This document shows, in pieces, positions 24,788 to 35,284 of a stretch of 64,000 nucleotides of DNA. A program made the translations under genes and the position numbers. Each line of letters starts with the position of its first letter. Within the stretch, counting starts at the first letter, position 1. The DNA is from Paratinospora sagittata (taxonomy: Eukaryota; Streptophyta; Magnoliopsida; Ranunculales; Menispermaceae), in assembly GCA_035771175.1 (NCBI GenBank), contig CM069593.1, positions 45,417,054 through 45,481,053 on the forward strand. The letters run 5' to 3'. The notes under the pieces are model-generated. The model searched no databases. It had not been told where the DNA came from and was given only the letters and a program-made list of their open reading frames with translations.

Positions 24788-27238
24788 TCTCATTCATTCC
24801 ACAAATTAAATTCTCACATGATAGGTATGTATGATCATCTCATTCCATCATCACAAGCATTGTATAACTAAAGTATTTAACTATAATCCACATTACCACA
24901 CAACCCATCTAGGTGATATTATATATATAGTATGTGATAATTATACATATCAAAATAAAATATATATAACTCATTTCCTCCAAGCATACATACATATACA
25001 AGATGAATGCAATCACGTGATTATCACTCACGGATTTTTCCTTTTCCCTTCGACTCGGTACCTGAAATATTAGAGGAAATGGACTGAGCAATCAACAAGC
25101 TCAGTGAATATATCTCTTGGTATGACAATCATATGCATTTAGGGAAACATGACATTTAAAATCATTTAAAATAATTATTAAACATATGCATCATTCAACA
25201 AATATATCATACATGTCAACAACATAGATTTCATGATTTTTCAAGAAAACAATGCATCCTTTTCAATTAAAACCACAATCTCTCTCCTCCTCGTAATGGA
25301 GCGGGTACGAACTCCTTATTATGCATCGATAAGGAGCCTATGCTCGGACCTCACATTACTCAATTCACAGTCATTTCAAGGATCTAAAATCTTTGTTAGG
25401 ACAGGCCTACTGACAATGAGGTTACGCATAACACTCATCCGGGTCTAATTCCTAACAAAATGACAACATATGCAATCTGCCTTCGCACGTCTCGCATACT
25501 CCAAATGCTAAAATCATTTTGAATGATCAATAAAATACAATGCATTTACGTATATAACATGTTTACAGTTAAACATTTCATATAAATAAAATGTCATACA
25601 AGAACCAAAATCAAGAAAATATACTCACAGTAGTTAAACAACCGGTCTAAGTCAATGTGCCATTAATGTCCAACAAAAATGATCATCACCAATTACAAAA
25701 GCATCATCAAATTTTCAGCATCAATGGTCTCTCAAGATAAGTCACCAATACATTAAACTCCCAATTTCAAACACTGCACATATAAAATTCAAGTCATATT
25801 TAATCATTAAAATCAACTAAACACCATTCAAACTCACTTAAACACCATTACAATAGCTCCACATTCCCAGAAGGAATTATTGCACTATTTATTCATATAT
25901 ATTTCCCGCGTAAATACTCAGTTTCCATTTACATATTTAATTTTCCATTGACTTGAGGACTCATAAGCAGTTAAAAATGCTCTTATACTGTTTCTGTGGT
26001 CAATCTAGATATTTCCACAAGAAACAATAGTGAAAATATATTTCCAATTCATATTTCCACTAGTTCTCAATTTTATTTTATTTTCTACTGGAACATATAT
26101 CAATTTTATTAAAAATATAGAACATTCCTAAAATTATTCTGTCCACATCAACACGTGTAAAATCAGTCATACTACCATTCTACTACCTTCAACAGGTATT
26201 TTACTAAGGTTTTACACGTTCGCAAAGGTCACGAAAGTAATTTTACTCACCAAAACCATATATTTAGTTACTAAAAATATCAAATCATATCCAAAAATCA
26301 CAATCTTAGTATCGAAACGTCCGAAATTCAGTTCTCTAGGATTCTATGATCTCAAACCGAAGTTTCATTGGATTCCAATTCTATTTTATTTACTAGATAT
26401 AATCACAGTACTATTCACAATACTGTTTACAGCACTATTCATTTGAAACATGTAAATTTTTACTAAACTTGTCAAACAGTCTCAAAAAATCATAAAATTA
26501 GCATCGATGGACTAACAACAGTTCATTCTACCATTATATAGCCTTAAACTGGAGTTTTATCGAGTTTTAATATGATTCGAAAGGTTTCCAATATAAACTC
26601 TAACGTCTAACAAACTTCCAATAACCATAAAAATCTCAAATGAACAAATAAACGAAATCTAACCACATATTCGGGGCTCCTACTGTGTAGGAAGTGTTTT
26701 TCAACCTTTTGAACAAATTTTCATTCAAGTTGGATAAAAACCTCGATTTCAAAAATACCGTAAAATGGCTCCCATTTCAAAAATACCGTAAAACGGCTCC
26801 CATAGCTAAAATTACTCTGCTAGAATCGTCATACACTAGTTAAAGAGCAATTTCATGACGAAAAATAGCAAAAATAGCTTACCGACAAGTCAAATTTAGC
26901 CGCGAATCCGTCATTTCCCCTTTGTTCTTTCCTTTCTCTTTCTCTTTCTCTTCTTTCTTTCTTTTCGTCGTCAACAACTTTTTTTAATTTTTTTTTTCAT
27001 ACGAGTATTGTTCAAATGAATTGTATTTTTTTTTTTTCTTCTTCATTCAATTCACATGAGGAATACACGTATTATAAATCGATTTCTATTTAAAATCACA
27101 TTCCGGACTCACTTTTGACATTTTCAAGTTCATTTGTCACATGTACACATGACTTTAAAGGTACTTATACGTGTATTATACTCTTCAGTGTACGTATAAG
27201 TCAACCAAATATATTGATTAAAAGCACGGGGTGTTACA
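24788..27238 (-). mobile_element. LTR inserted within a gypsy reverse transcriptase
   Basis: On the minus strand it starts TGTAACACCCCGTGC at 27238, the same start as the LTR at 61238, and stays similar through the ends near 24788 (GGTACCGAGTCGAAGGGAAAAG block, GTGAGAATTTAATTTGTGGAA block). It splits an RT gene: RT blocks before the NRYSL motif lie at 27239-27560 and RNase H resumes at 24787. About 250 RT codons are missing, so insertion was accompanied or followed by deletion. The U5 end with its palindromes is absent. It is about 2.45 kb, longer than its relative at 61238, which has lost about 1.4 kb internally. Confidence 0.8.
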
Positions 27239-27560
27239 ATGAGTATCTGTTCTTGATGGTTGCATTATCCAACTTGCGATAGTCGATGCAAAGTCGTAAC
27301 GAACCATCATTTTTGCGAACGAACATAACTGGAGCGCCCCAAGGTGATGAACTTTTCCTGATGGAACCAGTACTCTCCAATTCCTTCAATTGTTTGTCCA
27401 ACTCGACATTGGACATTCTGTATGGTGGAATTGAGATGGGTTCAGTCCATGGTATGAGTTTGATCTCAAAATTAAATTCCCGAACTGGAGGTAGACCAGG
27501 AAGGTCATTTAGAAAAATTGTTGGAAATTCAGATATGACCGGTACATCATGTACTTCAAG
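27239..27560 (-). pseudogene. Gypsy reverse transcriptase N-terminal part, minus strand
   Basis: The minus-strand frame reads through [20 protein letters not shown], an L-KQL-EL-STG-IR block, [20 protein letters not shown] and [17 protein letters not shown]. These are the first conserved blocks of plant gypsy RT. The catalytic YXDD block would follow but is replaced by LTR sequence at 27238. Confidence 0.9.
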
Positions 27561-27639
27561 AGGGTATCATGATGATGATTCATTGTCATCACCAAGGGAT
27601 AGGGCTTGGAGTTGTGCCTTGAGGAGTGCGACGGTCGTA

Positions 27640-27990
27640 TCAATTCTGCGTTCCCTGAATTTTGACAAACTCCCCAGTGAGCAAGGCTAACTGAACTTGC
27701 TTCTTCAAACAATCAATATTAGCATTCAGTGGTGCTAACCAGTCCATGACGAGAATGATGTCGAAGTCTTCTATGTCCATCACTAGGAGATCTGCATAAA
27801 TTATCTGTTCTGACATTCGAAGTTCACATCTTGAAAACTTCATTTTCATGTCAGTACCCGATCCTATTGGGGTTGGGACATAGATCGTGAAGTTGGTGGG
27901 TTCAGGTTACAACCCCAAATGTCTTACCAATGCAGAAGATATAAAAAAGTGTCTAGCACCCGAATCAAACAAGACATGCACTATTGTATT
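27640..27990 (-). pseudogene. Gypsy aspartic protease, minus strand
   Basis: The active-site motif LFDSGARHFFIS is readable on the minus strand near 27985-27940, in a frame broken from its neighbours. Downstream comes MKMKFSRCELRMSEQIIYAD followed by LLVMDIEDFDIILVMDWLA, matching the flap and the hydrophobic motif after it. It is part of the same minus-strand element as the RT and gag segments. Confidence 0.85.
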
Positions 27991-28099
27991 GAACAAATGA
28001 AATGTACCTTCCACTACATTGTTGTCAGGAAGGGGTTGTTGAGCGACGACATACGCTCTACCCTGTTGCCTTTGCCCCTGATTTTGTTGGTTCTGCCTA

Positions 28100-29280
28100 G
28101 GCTGGGCGTTAGCAGCAGGTGGGGCTTGTTGGACTGGGACTGCGGGAATTGACTGCAGCGCTTGTGGAAGGTCGAGACAATGACATTTTACATGGCCCTG
28201 CTGGCCGCAGTTTTAACAAGTCAGCCTCTGATGTTGAGGCGCTTGTTGTTGGTTCTGGTGACCGTGTTGATTGTGGTGTTGCTGGCCACCACCTCTGCCA
28301 TTACCATTTCGGCGACCACCCCTGCCATTGCAGCCTCCTCTATTATGATTTTGAAAACCCTGATGGCTAGTATTAGAAGTTTTGGCTGCAGGTGCAGTGG
28401 TCTTATGTTTTTGCACGTGGGCTAGGAGGGTTGGGTTTGAATTCAGGTAGGGTTTCTTCTTGTTGCCCTGCGGTGTGCCCTGCTGGGCAAAATTTTGCCA
28501 TCCGTTTTCCTCTATTCTTTCTCTGTTCTTGCTCAAAGTTCATAGCCATATTGACTAGCTCCCTGCAATTCTTGAGATTTAAGATTGACAGGGCGTGTCG
28601 GATGTCTGGACGAAGGCCATTATAGAATTTTTCGGCTTTATCACACTTCGTTGAGACGGTGGAGAGAGAGAAAATTGATAGTTCCTTGAACCTGACAGCA
28701 TACTCTCGGACTGTCATGCTGCCCTGGTAAAGCCTGGCAAACTCCTGGGGTCTTTGCCTCTTTACTATTCCAGGGAAGTACTAATCAATGAACAATAACT
28801 CAAACTCCAGCCAAGTCCTTCACCGTTATCCATCAAGTGTTAGCTCCACCAACAAGTTGTTAGCTTGAAGAGCCTTTTTTGACTCATCCAGCCATTTTTT
28901 TTTCCTTCATCCGCATCAATGGTGCCAGCAAATGTAAGGGGTTGTAGCCTTTTATACTTCGTGATCTGGTCGGTTTGACTCTTTGACCCAGATCGAACAG
29001 GTTCCTGTACTATGACCACCTGGTTAGCCGTAGTCTCACGGACGGCCATATGTATTGTCACTTTTATCGCCTCAATGAATCCGGTAAAAAAGTGTTCCAT
29101 GTCTGGAGGCATGACGAAGGGTGTAGGTTGAGGTGGCACTACCTGTCCAGAAGTAATGGCAGTGTCGTGTGTGGCCTGCTCTGTCCTCGGAGGTGGCGGT
29201 TCCTAATTTTGTGTCTCAGGGGGTGCCTCCTCTGTTAGACGAACTATGCGTGGCCTTCCTCTTTTTCTGGGTTGCATTTG
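28100..29280 (-). pseudogene. Gypsy gag, minus strand, with several stops
   Basis: The gag starts near 29280 (QPRKRGRPRIVRLTEEAPPE), passes a stop near 29200, then contains a retrotransposon gag domain (MTVREYAVRFKELSIFSLST, EKFYNGLRPDIRHALSILNL, MAMNFEQEQRKNRG) and a Gly/Asn/Gln/His-rich linker. The CCHC zinc knuckle (C-x2-C-x4-H-x4-C, with NCGQQGHVKCHC visible) is split by a TAA at 28213-28215 between its first and second Cys. The protein could not be made whole. Frame changes occur near 28720-28850. Confidence 0.85.
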
Positions 29281-29970
29281 TCTCATTGGCAAAGAGAAAA
29301 ATAGGTCTCTACTTTAGGAAACATAGCTAAGTATAGTGATATAATATTCTCAGGAATAAGTTTGAGAGTTCTGCAATTATAAAATCACCTATTTTTCTAC
29401 GTATGGTATAAGGATTTGGTGAGGAATCAAAAAATCTTATGTGCCTCGTATGTTTGGCCATGAAATAAAACAAGGTTAGAGTGTTTATATAATAAGTATA
29501 AATTTTGAAAGTATTTCAAATATTTTGGTTCTGGTTTTTGTGAACATACTTACCTTTATGAAAATCCATTCGAGTCATAGAGATTCTAAGATTTGCCTCG
29601 GTAAATACCCTGGTCTAACGTTCTATCGCATTCTTATGTGTTCAAACTATTTTCCTTAGTCTTTTCCATTATTATCCAAATTTGTGTGTCTCATACCACA
29701 TGAATTTGATAATAAGGGGTTCAACCAAGTTAAGTTGTATGATCATGGTCTCTACAAAACATCAGCTGGAAATGAGTTTACTAATAGTATCGTCCAAGTT
29801 TACTCGTCCTATACCGTGTAAACTTAGTGATAATGTTTAGTGGTTCAATTTTCCCAGATGTTTTTCCACACAAGGTTGTGAATTTTCTTACTTCTACGTT
29901 TTATTTGGTATCTTTCAATTTTGTTTTATCTCATACCACTCCAAAGTTAGTGATACAAAAGAAAAATAAT
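29281..29970. other. Leader-like non-coding stretch with degenerate repeats
   Basis: No gene is seen. Three degenerate blocks containing CTCATACCAC or CTATACCGTG, then TTAGTGATAATG or TTTGATAATAAG, lie near 29690, 29808 and 29930. This may be the leader of the minus-strand gag at 29280, but no primer-binding site was recognised. Confidence 0.45.
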
Positions 29971-30665
29971 GGTTGTAAGTCGGCCCACCAAACATGGTCT
30001 CAAACAAAACATTTCATTCATAGAGAGAAAGAAAAATCTTACAATGCCAGTAATTTTTCTAATTTCCCTGCCTACTGTTCTGCCTAGTTCTCCTACTAGT
30101 TGTGGAGTAACTAGAAGAAGGCTGAGAGGCGTTCTACCGTTCTTCCATGGTTTGCATCCGATTCATCATAACTATATACCCATCACGCATTTCAATGAGA
30201 CAAGACATCATAATCTGTTACGGGTCATCTGGGTTAGCTGGTTGTCCCCTCAAGAGATGGTAGGCTTCGTTCCCATCGATGGATGGTACGCCGGTTGTCA
30301 CATAGGTGGAGGGTAGGTTGTAAGTCGGCCCACCAAAGATGGTCTCAAACAAAACATTTCATTCATAAAAAGAAAAGAAAAATCTTACAATGCCAGTAAT
30401 TTTTCTAATTTCCCTACCTACTGTTCTGCCTAGTTCTCCTACTAGTTGTGGAGTAACTAGAAGAAGGCTGAGAGGCGTTCTACCGTTCTTCCATGGTTTG
30501 CATCCGATTCATCATAACTATATACCCATCACGTATTTCAATGAGACAAGACATCATAATCTGTTACGTGTCATCTGGGTTAGCTAGTTGTCCCCTCAAG
30601 AGATGGTAGGCTTCGTTCCCATCGATGGATGGTACGCCGGTTGTCACATAGGTGGAGGGTAGGTT
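29971..30665 (-). repeat. 346-bp direct tandem duplication in gag-like sequence
   Basis: The unit beginning GGTTGTAAGTCGGCCCACCA at 29971 recurs from 30316 to about 30665 with only a few differences. Read on the minus strand each copy encodes YVTTGVPSIDGNEAYHLLRG, then Q-ANPDD, a stop, and IMMSCLIE-RDGYIVMMNRMQ. This is gag-like but has no family match I can name. Both copies share the same stop positions, so decay came before duplication or both derive from one decayed parent. Confidence 0.8.
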
Positions 30666-31172
30666 GTGGGCATTGTTGAAAAATGTTGGTCGGATAGCTG
30701 ACCCAATTGGTGGAGGGTAGTTGGTTTGATTATATGAGGTTTCTCTAACTGGAACTTCTTGGAAGGTTGGACTTGCTTGAGTGAAAGTCTTGAAAAAGTG
30801 GGCTTATTCGAGTATCTTGTCTTTCGAAGTTCGGTGCCACCCAATTTTGAGGTGGTTGGTTCGTAAGGAATTGTGGAGTCGGCTGGTAGGGTACTTCTTG
30901 AGTCGGAAACCCTTGAGACGTCGTATTCCCTTGGGCTGGGTGGTTCAAGAAAGATGGATTTACCGGAACTCCCTGTTCGCCTAGATCTGGGTTGGTTTGG
31001 CCAACATTTCCTTCTTGATTCCCAAAGATTTCTTCCTCCGTGACCCATTGATGATTGGGTTGTTCATTGTTTGGGTTTGGGTTCTTTTCGGTCCTCTGAC
31101 TTGCTTCTTTATTTGGCGCTTCCCTAGTACGAATCTTGGGTCAACTTCTTCGTCAACTACCGATTGTGTCAT
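30666..31172 (-). pseudogene. Gag-like N-terminal region of a second LTR element, minus strand
   Basis: An ATG at 31172 opens a frame starting MTQSVVDEEVDPRFVLGKRQ. After a frame change the product becomes Pro/Gln/Asn-rich (NHPAQGNTTSQGFPTQEVPY, QFLTNQPPQNWVAPNFERQD). Composition and position behind LTR promoter sequence suggest a gag N-terminus, but no gag domain or zinc knuckle is visible. The reading frame is broken at least once before the tandem duplication. Confidence 0.5.
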
Positions 31173-31333
31173 CTCTAAGAGAGAGAGAGAGAGAGAGCTC
31201 AAGAAGGGAGAGATGAGAAGTTTTGGTGTGAAAATGAGGGGGGGAGGGGCCCCTTTTATAAAAAATGACATGCCCGAACGTTCGTGCAATGACCCATTTT
31301 TTATTTTATTTTATGTAAACCAGGGGTATTACA
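31173..31333 (-). mobile_element. LTR promoter fragment fused to gag-like frame
   Basis: On the minus strand the fragment starts TGTAATACCCCTGGTTTA at 31333, carries GTTCGGGCATG, a TTTTTATAAAAGG TATA-like motif and CACACCAAAACTTCTC, then a GA run leading into the ATG at 31172. The same order of blocks opens the LTR at 54305 (TGTAATACCCCTGGTTTA, GTTCGGGCATTCC, CTATATAAGG, CTCACACCAACTC). The remainder of the LTR and the primer-binding site are missing, so a deletion joined the LTR start to the gag. Confidence 0.65.
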
Positions 31334-33122
31334 AGATTTGCAAAAGCAAGGGAAAAAAATTGGCTGACCTGATCGATCTCTGATGGCGTTTAGTTGAAGT
31401 AGTTGTGGCGGTGAACATTTGCAAAAAAGAAAAAATTCACAAGCAACAGAGAGGTGGGGAGAGGGGGGCGTGTTTGCAGAGAGAGGGGTTGCAGAGAAAG
31501 TGTAGTAAAAGAAAACATTTCAGGGAGAAATGAAGGAGAAATTAAAAAAGTTTAAAATTAAAAAATTGGACCCGAAAGCGATGGCATGAATGAACAACTT
31601 TTGGGAGTCCGTTATTATAGATAGAATTAAAAAATTGAACCCGAAAGCGATGACATGAATGAACTTAATGATTAAATTATTAAAGACATGGAAGGAATTT
31701 CCTAATTTTTACAATTTGAATAGCTTAGGAACAGAACTTTGGGAGTCCATTATTATATATAGAATAGAATTAAAAAATTAAACTTGAAAACGATGGCATA
31801 AATGATGAATGATTAAATTATTAAGGATATAGAAGGAATTTTCTAATTTTTACAATCGGAATAGCTTATGAACAAAACTTTTGAGAGTCCGTTATTTTAC
31901 AATCTGAATAGCTTAGAATGATATAATAATGGACTCTTAAAAACAGTCTTAAGCTATTCAAACTGGTGAAATCACAAAATTCTTCTTCATGTCCTCGATT
32001 AGCGCTCTTGAGTGGGCACCATTTCTATGTGAACGCTACCAATTCTAAAATTATCTTATTAGTCTATTATATAGTATATTATTTTATACTATATTATTAA
32101 ACATCCTTTTAACTACCCCATTACCTATCTTTTTTATTGCAAAAAAAGGCACTACCACACCACCTTCCCCTTCCCACTTCCCCGTGGCGAAAAAACAAAA
32201 AAAAAAAAAAATGATACCCCACTGCTACACCAACATTATTAAAAACGTTTGCCAAAAGAGCATCCTCTCTTCTTAATTGATGCATGCGTCTTAAACGCCT
32301 GGGTCGTCGTCGGGCTATACTCGACCATCTGCATGCTCGACCAGGTTGCACTGAAGGTAAAGAGCAAACCTTTGCCTTTTTTTGTTTTACGTTCCTTTTT
32401 TTGGCGTCGATGACAAGCTGCTTTGTTATGTGTTTAATTGTAAGCTCGTAGTTTTTGTTGTAGATGTTTAAAGGACGACGAGCACTAGTTATTTTTCTGT
32501 TCCAGACAGGGGATTTGGTCTATAAGGTCTTCAATATATAACTTTTGTTGTATTGTCTTGGTTTTTGTATTTTTGTTATTAGTTAAAGATTGGGGAGTTT
32601 CAATGATTTGATTGTAATTTTTAGTGAGGGTTGGGCAATGAGTAGTGGGGTTTCCCTAGAAAATGAGCACTGCATCGACGGTGTGGGCTCAGAAGTATTA
32701 AGAGCCGATTGAGATTGGTAATTTAATTACTTTCCACCTTGGGCACCGCCCTGCAAAAATTGGTTCCAGATGGCGTTTATGTCTGAACAATGTACACATT
32801 TCAATCTCTAATCCTAAGTTCTTCTAGATCTTTCTATTGCAAAAAGTTTGCTCTTATTTAAATGCATTATTTAGCTTTAAACTTTTGCTACAATGTGAAG
32901 CCTCCTTTCAGCAAACCAATTCTCTACTGTATTTTTCAAATAGCTTTGTTTGGGTAAGTGCACCAATATTAATCATGTAACTGACCCATGATTTTGTTTG
33001 TTCAGTTACCGTTCACGGCCGGCGATGATTTATGTGTGTCTGCTATAATCTTTAGGTAATTTAATTGACCTTTTACAATACTCTTTTATCACTACACGGT
33101 TTTGAAGAGAAGTTAATGTTAT
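31334..33122. other. Intergenic stretch with diverged repeats and a possible orphan exon
   Basis: At 31548-31930 a unit with GAATTAAAAAATTGGACCC, partly GAAAGCGATGGCATGAATGA and TTTTGGGAGTCCGTTATTAT recurs about three times with decay. At about 32283-32357 an ATG-started, GC-richer frame (MRLKRLGRRRAILDHLHARP, then GCTE) ends at a GTAAAG donor-like site. No continuing exon was recognised. The rest holds nothing I can identify. Confidence 0.45.
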
Positions 33123-35279
33123 TGTTAGGACCCCCTTCACAAACCTTTGGCATCTTGACCGACACAGAAATCTAACATCCTATCACCCATAAGATAATTA
33201 AATCTCTATTAAGCCTTAGCCGAGACTCCGACAAAGTCTCCTTTATAAAAATGACATCTCACAAAAACAAATCACTTAATAATCTACAAATAGCCACAAA
33301 CTCAATATATGCAACATCTAACTACATTCCTCTTATTATAAAATTCACATCCTACGACATCCATCTAATATAAACAAGTATGGGTGTTATATACATGTAT
33401 TATATAATTCAAAAAAATTAAAATACAAGCATATACTCTTAACATTCTCAACCTACATCAAAACAAGACTTTGGCAAGGCACTAGTATATCACTGAAATG
33501 TTATTCTCATGCCCTTATCAGCAACTGAATGACCTGAAAAACGGAAATAGGGTGAGCCAACGGTGCTCAGTGAAATAGAATTCATCTATATCATCGTCTA
33601 TACATCTACATCATCATGTATGCATGAGCATGTTATGCTAATCAATATGTAGTATATACATCTCATGGTAACATCCAATATACAATGCAAACTAATTTCA
33701 TATGCAACACACATATTTCGTCTTATTCAAGTTTGTGACAACCTTTCCCAAGACAGATATGAATACATATTGTCTATAAGTACTATGTTTATAACTTAAA
33801 GTCACATTCCAGCCTTACTTGAATAAGTCAACTAGATGTACTAATAGACTAGTTTTTTGTACTATTCAGTACTTGCCAACTAGGGTTCTGAAGAAGAAAT
33901 GTAAACCGTACTCTAATTCCAAGTAAACATCTCTCTTTTCGAACATAATTAGTTTTCCTCGCAAACCATACTATAACACGTCACACTTTCCAACTGAATA
34001 GATTCCTAAATAAACCTTTAAATCTAAATAGGGCCACTAGACCTGATTATTCTTGTAGGGAGTAAACTCAACCTACTCGATTATATCCAAAGGTCTAGTT
34101 CTAATAGATTTATTAGTCTATATAGAAAATCTCTATATTTTCTTCATCCCACAATCAAATACGCACACGTACAAGCATTCACATATAAATATTATGATGA
34201 TATAAATGAAAATATAATGAAATTCTACTCACACCAATACCATAATATAATTTTCACACTATCAACTTACTCCACCACCTCTAATAGAACCTTCATATAT
34301 CATATAATTCATATTCTACTCATGATTATTTTGAAGGCAATGGATAGTAGAAATAGGTATTTCAACCACGTTTCCACTAATATCCAAGTTTACAGTATCT
34401 ACCCAATTCGTTCAAGCATATACTAAAAATATCAATCGATATCCAAAAATCATGATCTTAGTATCAAAACGTTCGAAATTCAGTCATCTACGATTCTATG
34501 GTTTCAAACCGAAATTTCATTGAAATTTGACATGATTTCAAAATCTCCCAGTGTCAAATTTGGCTTTTGGCAGCTATACTGACACCAATATAATATATGA
34601 ACACGAACAAACTACATATTCGCGATCTACGCGACTATAGGAGTGATAATATATATTTTTTACATGTTTCCATTTAAAGTGAATCAAAATCCCATTTTTG
34701 AAAACTCCACAAAACACCTTTTATAGTAAAAATTATACAGCTAAAATTGTCACACGTTAACTTAAATATCACTTTTGCAATGAAAAGAAGGAAAAATGAC
34801 TTATCAACTTGATAAAACGGCCGCTGAACCATCGCGAAACCTTCTTTCATCTTTCTTTGTGCGTCTTCCTTCTTCTTTCTAACTTTTTCTTTTTGTTTTT
34901 TTTAGTTGTCCTTATCTGTCATTTTATCACAAGGTTCCTATACACTCACCTTCTACGTAACAATCTAACTCTCATCTAATTTAATATAGTTTAAATTAAA
35001 TTACTATTGCAACTTCTATAATTTAATATAGTTTAAATTAAATTACTATTGCAACTTCTATATAACCTTTATTCAATTATCTTCATTTAAACCACTACAT
35101 GTAATAATATCCATAATATATCACACATAATCTTATTAGTAGATAATAATGTTATGAATAAGGTTATGAATAATATTATCTAATATTCATAACATACATA
35201 TATTCATTTCACAAGAAACATACCACACAATATTTAAAAATTATTAGGGTATTATTTTATGAAAATGAGGGTCATTACA
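33123..35279 (-). mobile_element. Solo LTR, 2157 bp, with 5-bp target duplication GTTAT
   Basis: On the minus strand the element starts TGTAATGACCCTCATTTTC and ends GGGTCCTAACA, with TG and CA ends. GTTAT lies directly outside both ends (33118-33122 and 35280-35284), a perfect 5-base target-site duplication. No gag, pol, primer-binding site or purine tract is present. Internal blocks (GAGCACCGTTGGCTCACCC, read on the minus strand) and a segment similar to the LTR at 24788-27238 near 34465-34540 place it among gypsy LTRs. A 44-base unit is duplicated in tandem near 34977-35060. Confidence 0.9.
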
Positions 35280-35284
35280 GTTAT

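Noticed and set aside
30997..31383. 128-codon plus-strand frame
   Set aside because: Antisense to the gag-like frame and LTR fragment on the minus strand; low-complexity and no recognised product.
32121..32351. 76-codon minus-strand frame
   Set aside because: Contains a poly-Phe stretch from an A run; no family similarity visible.
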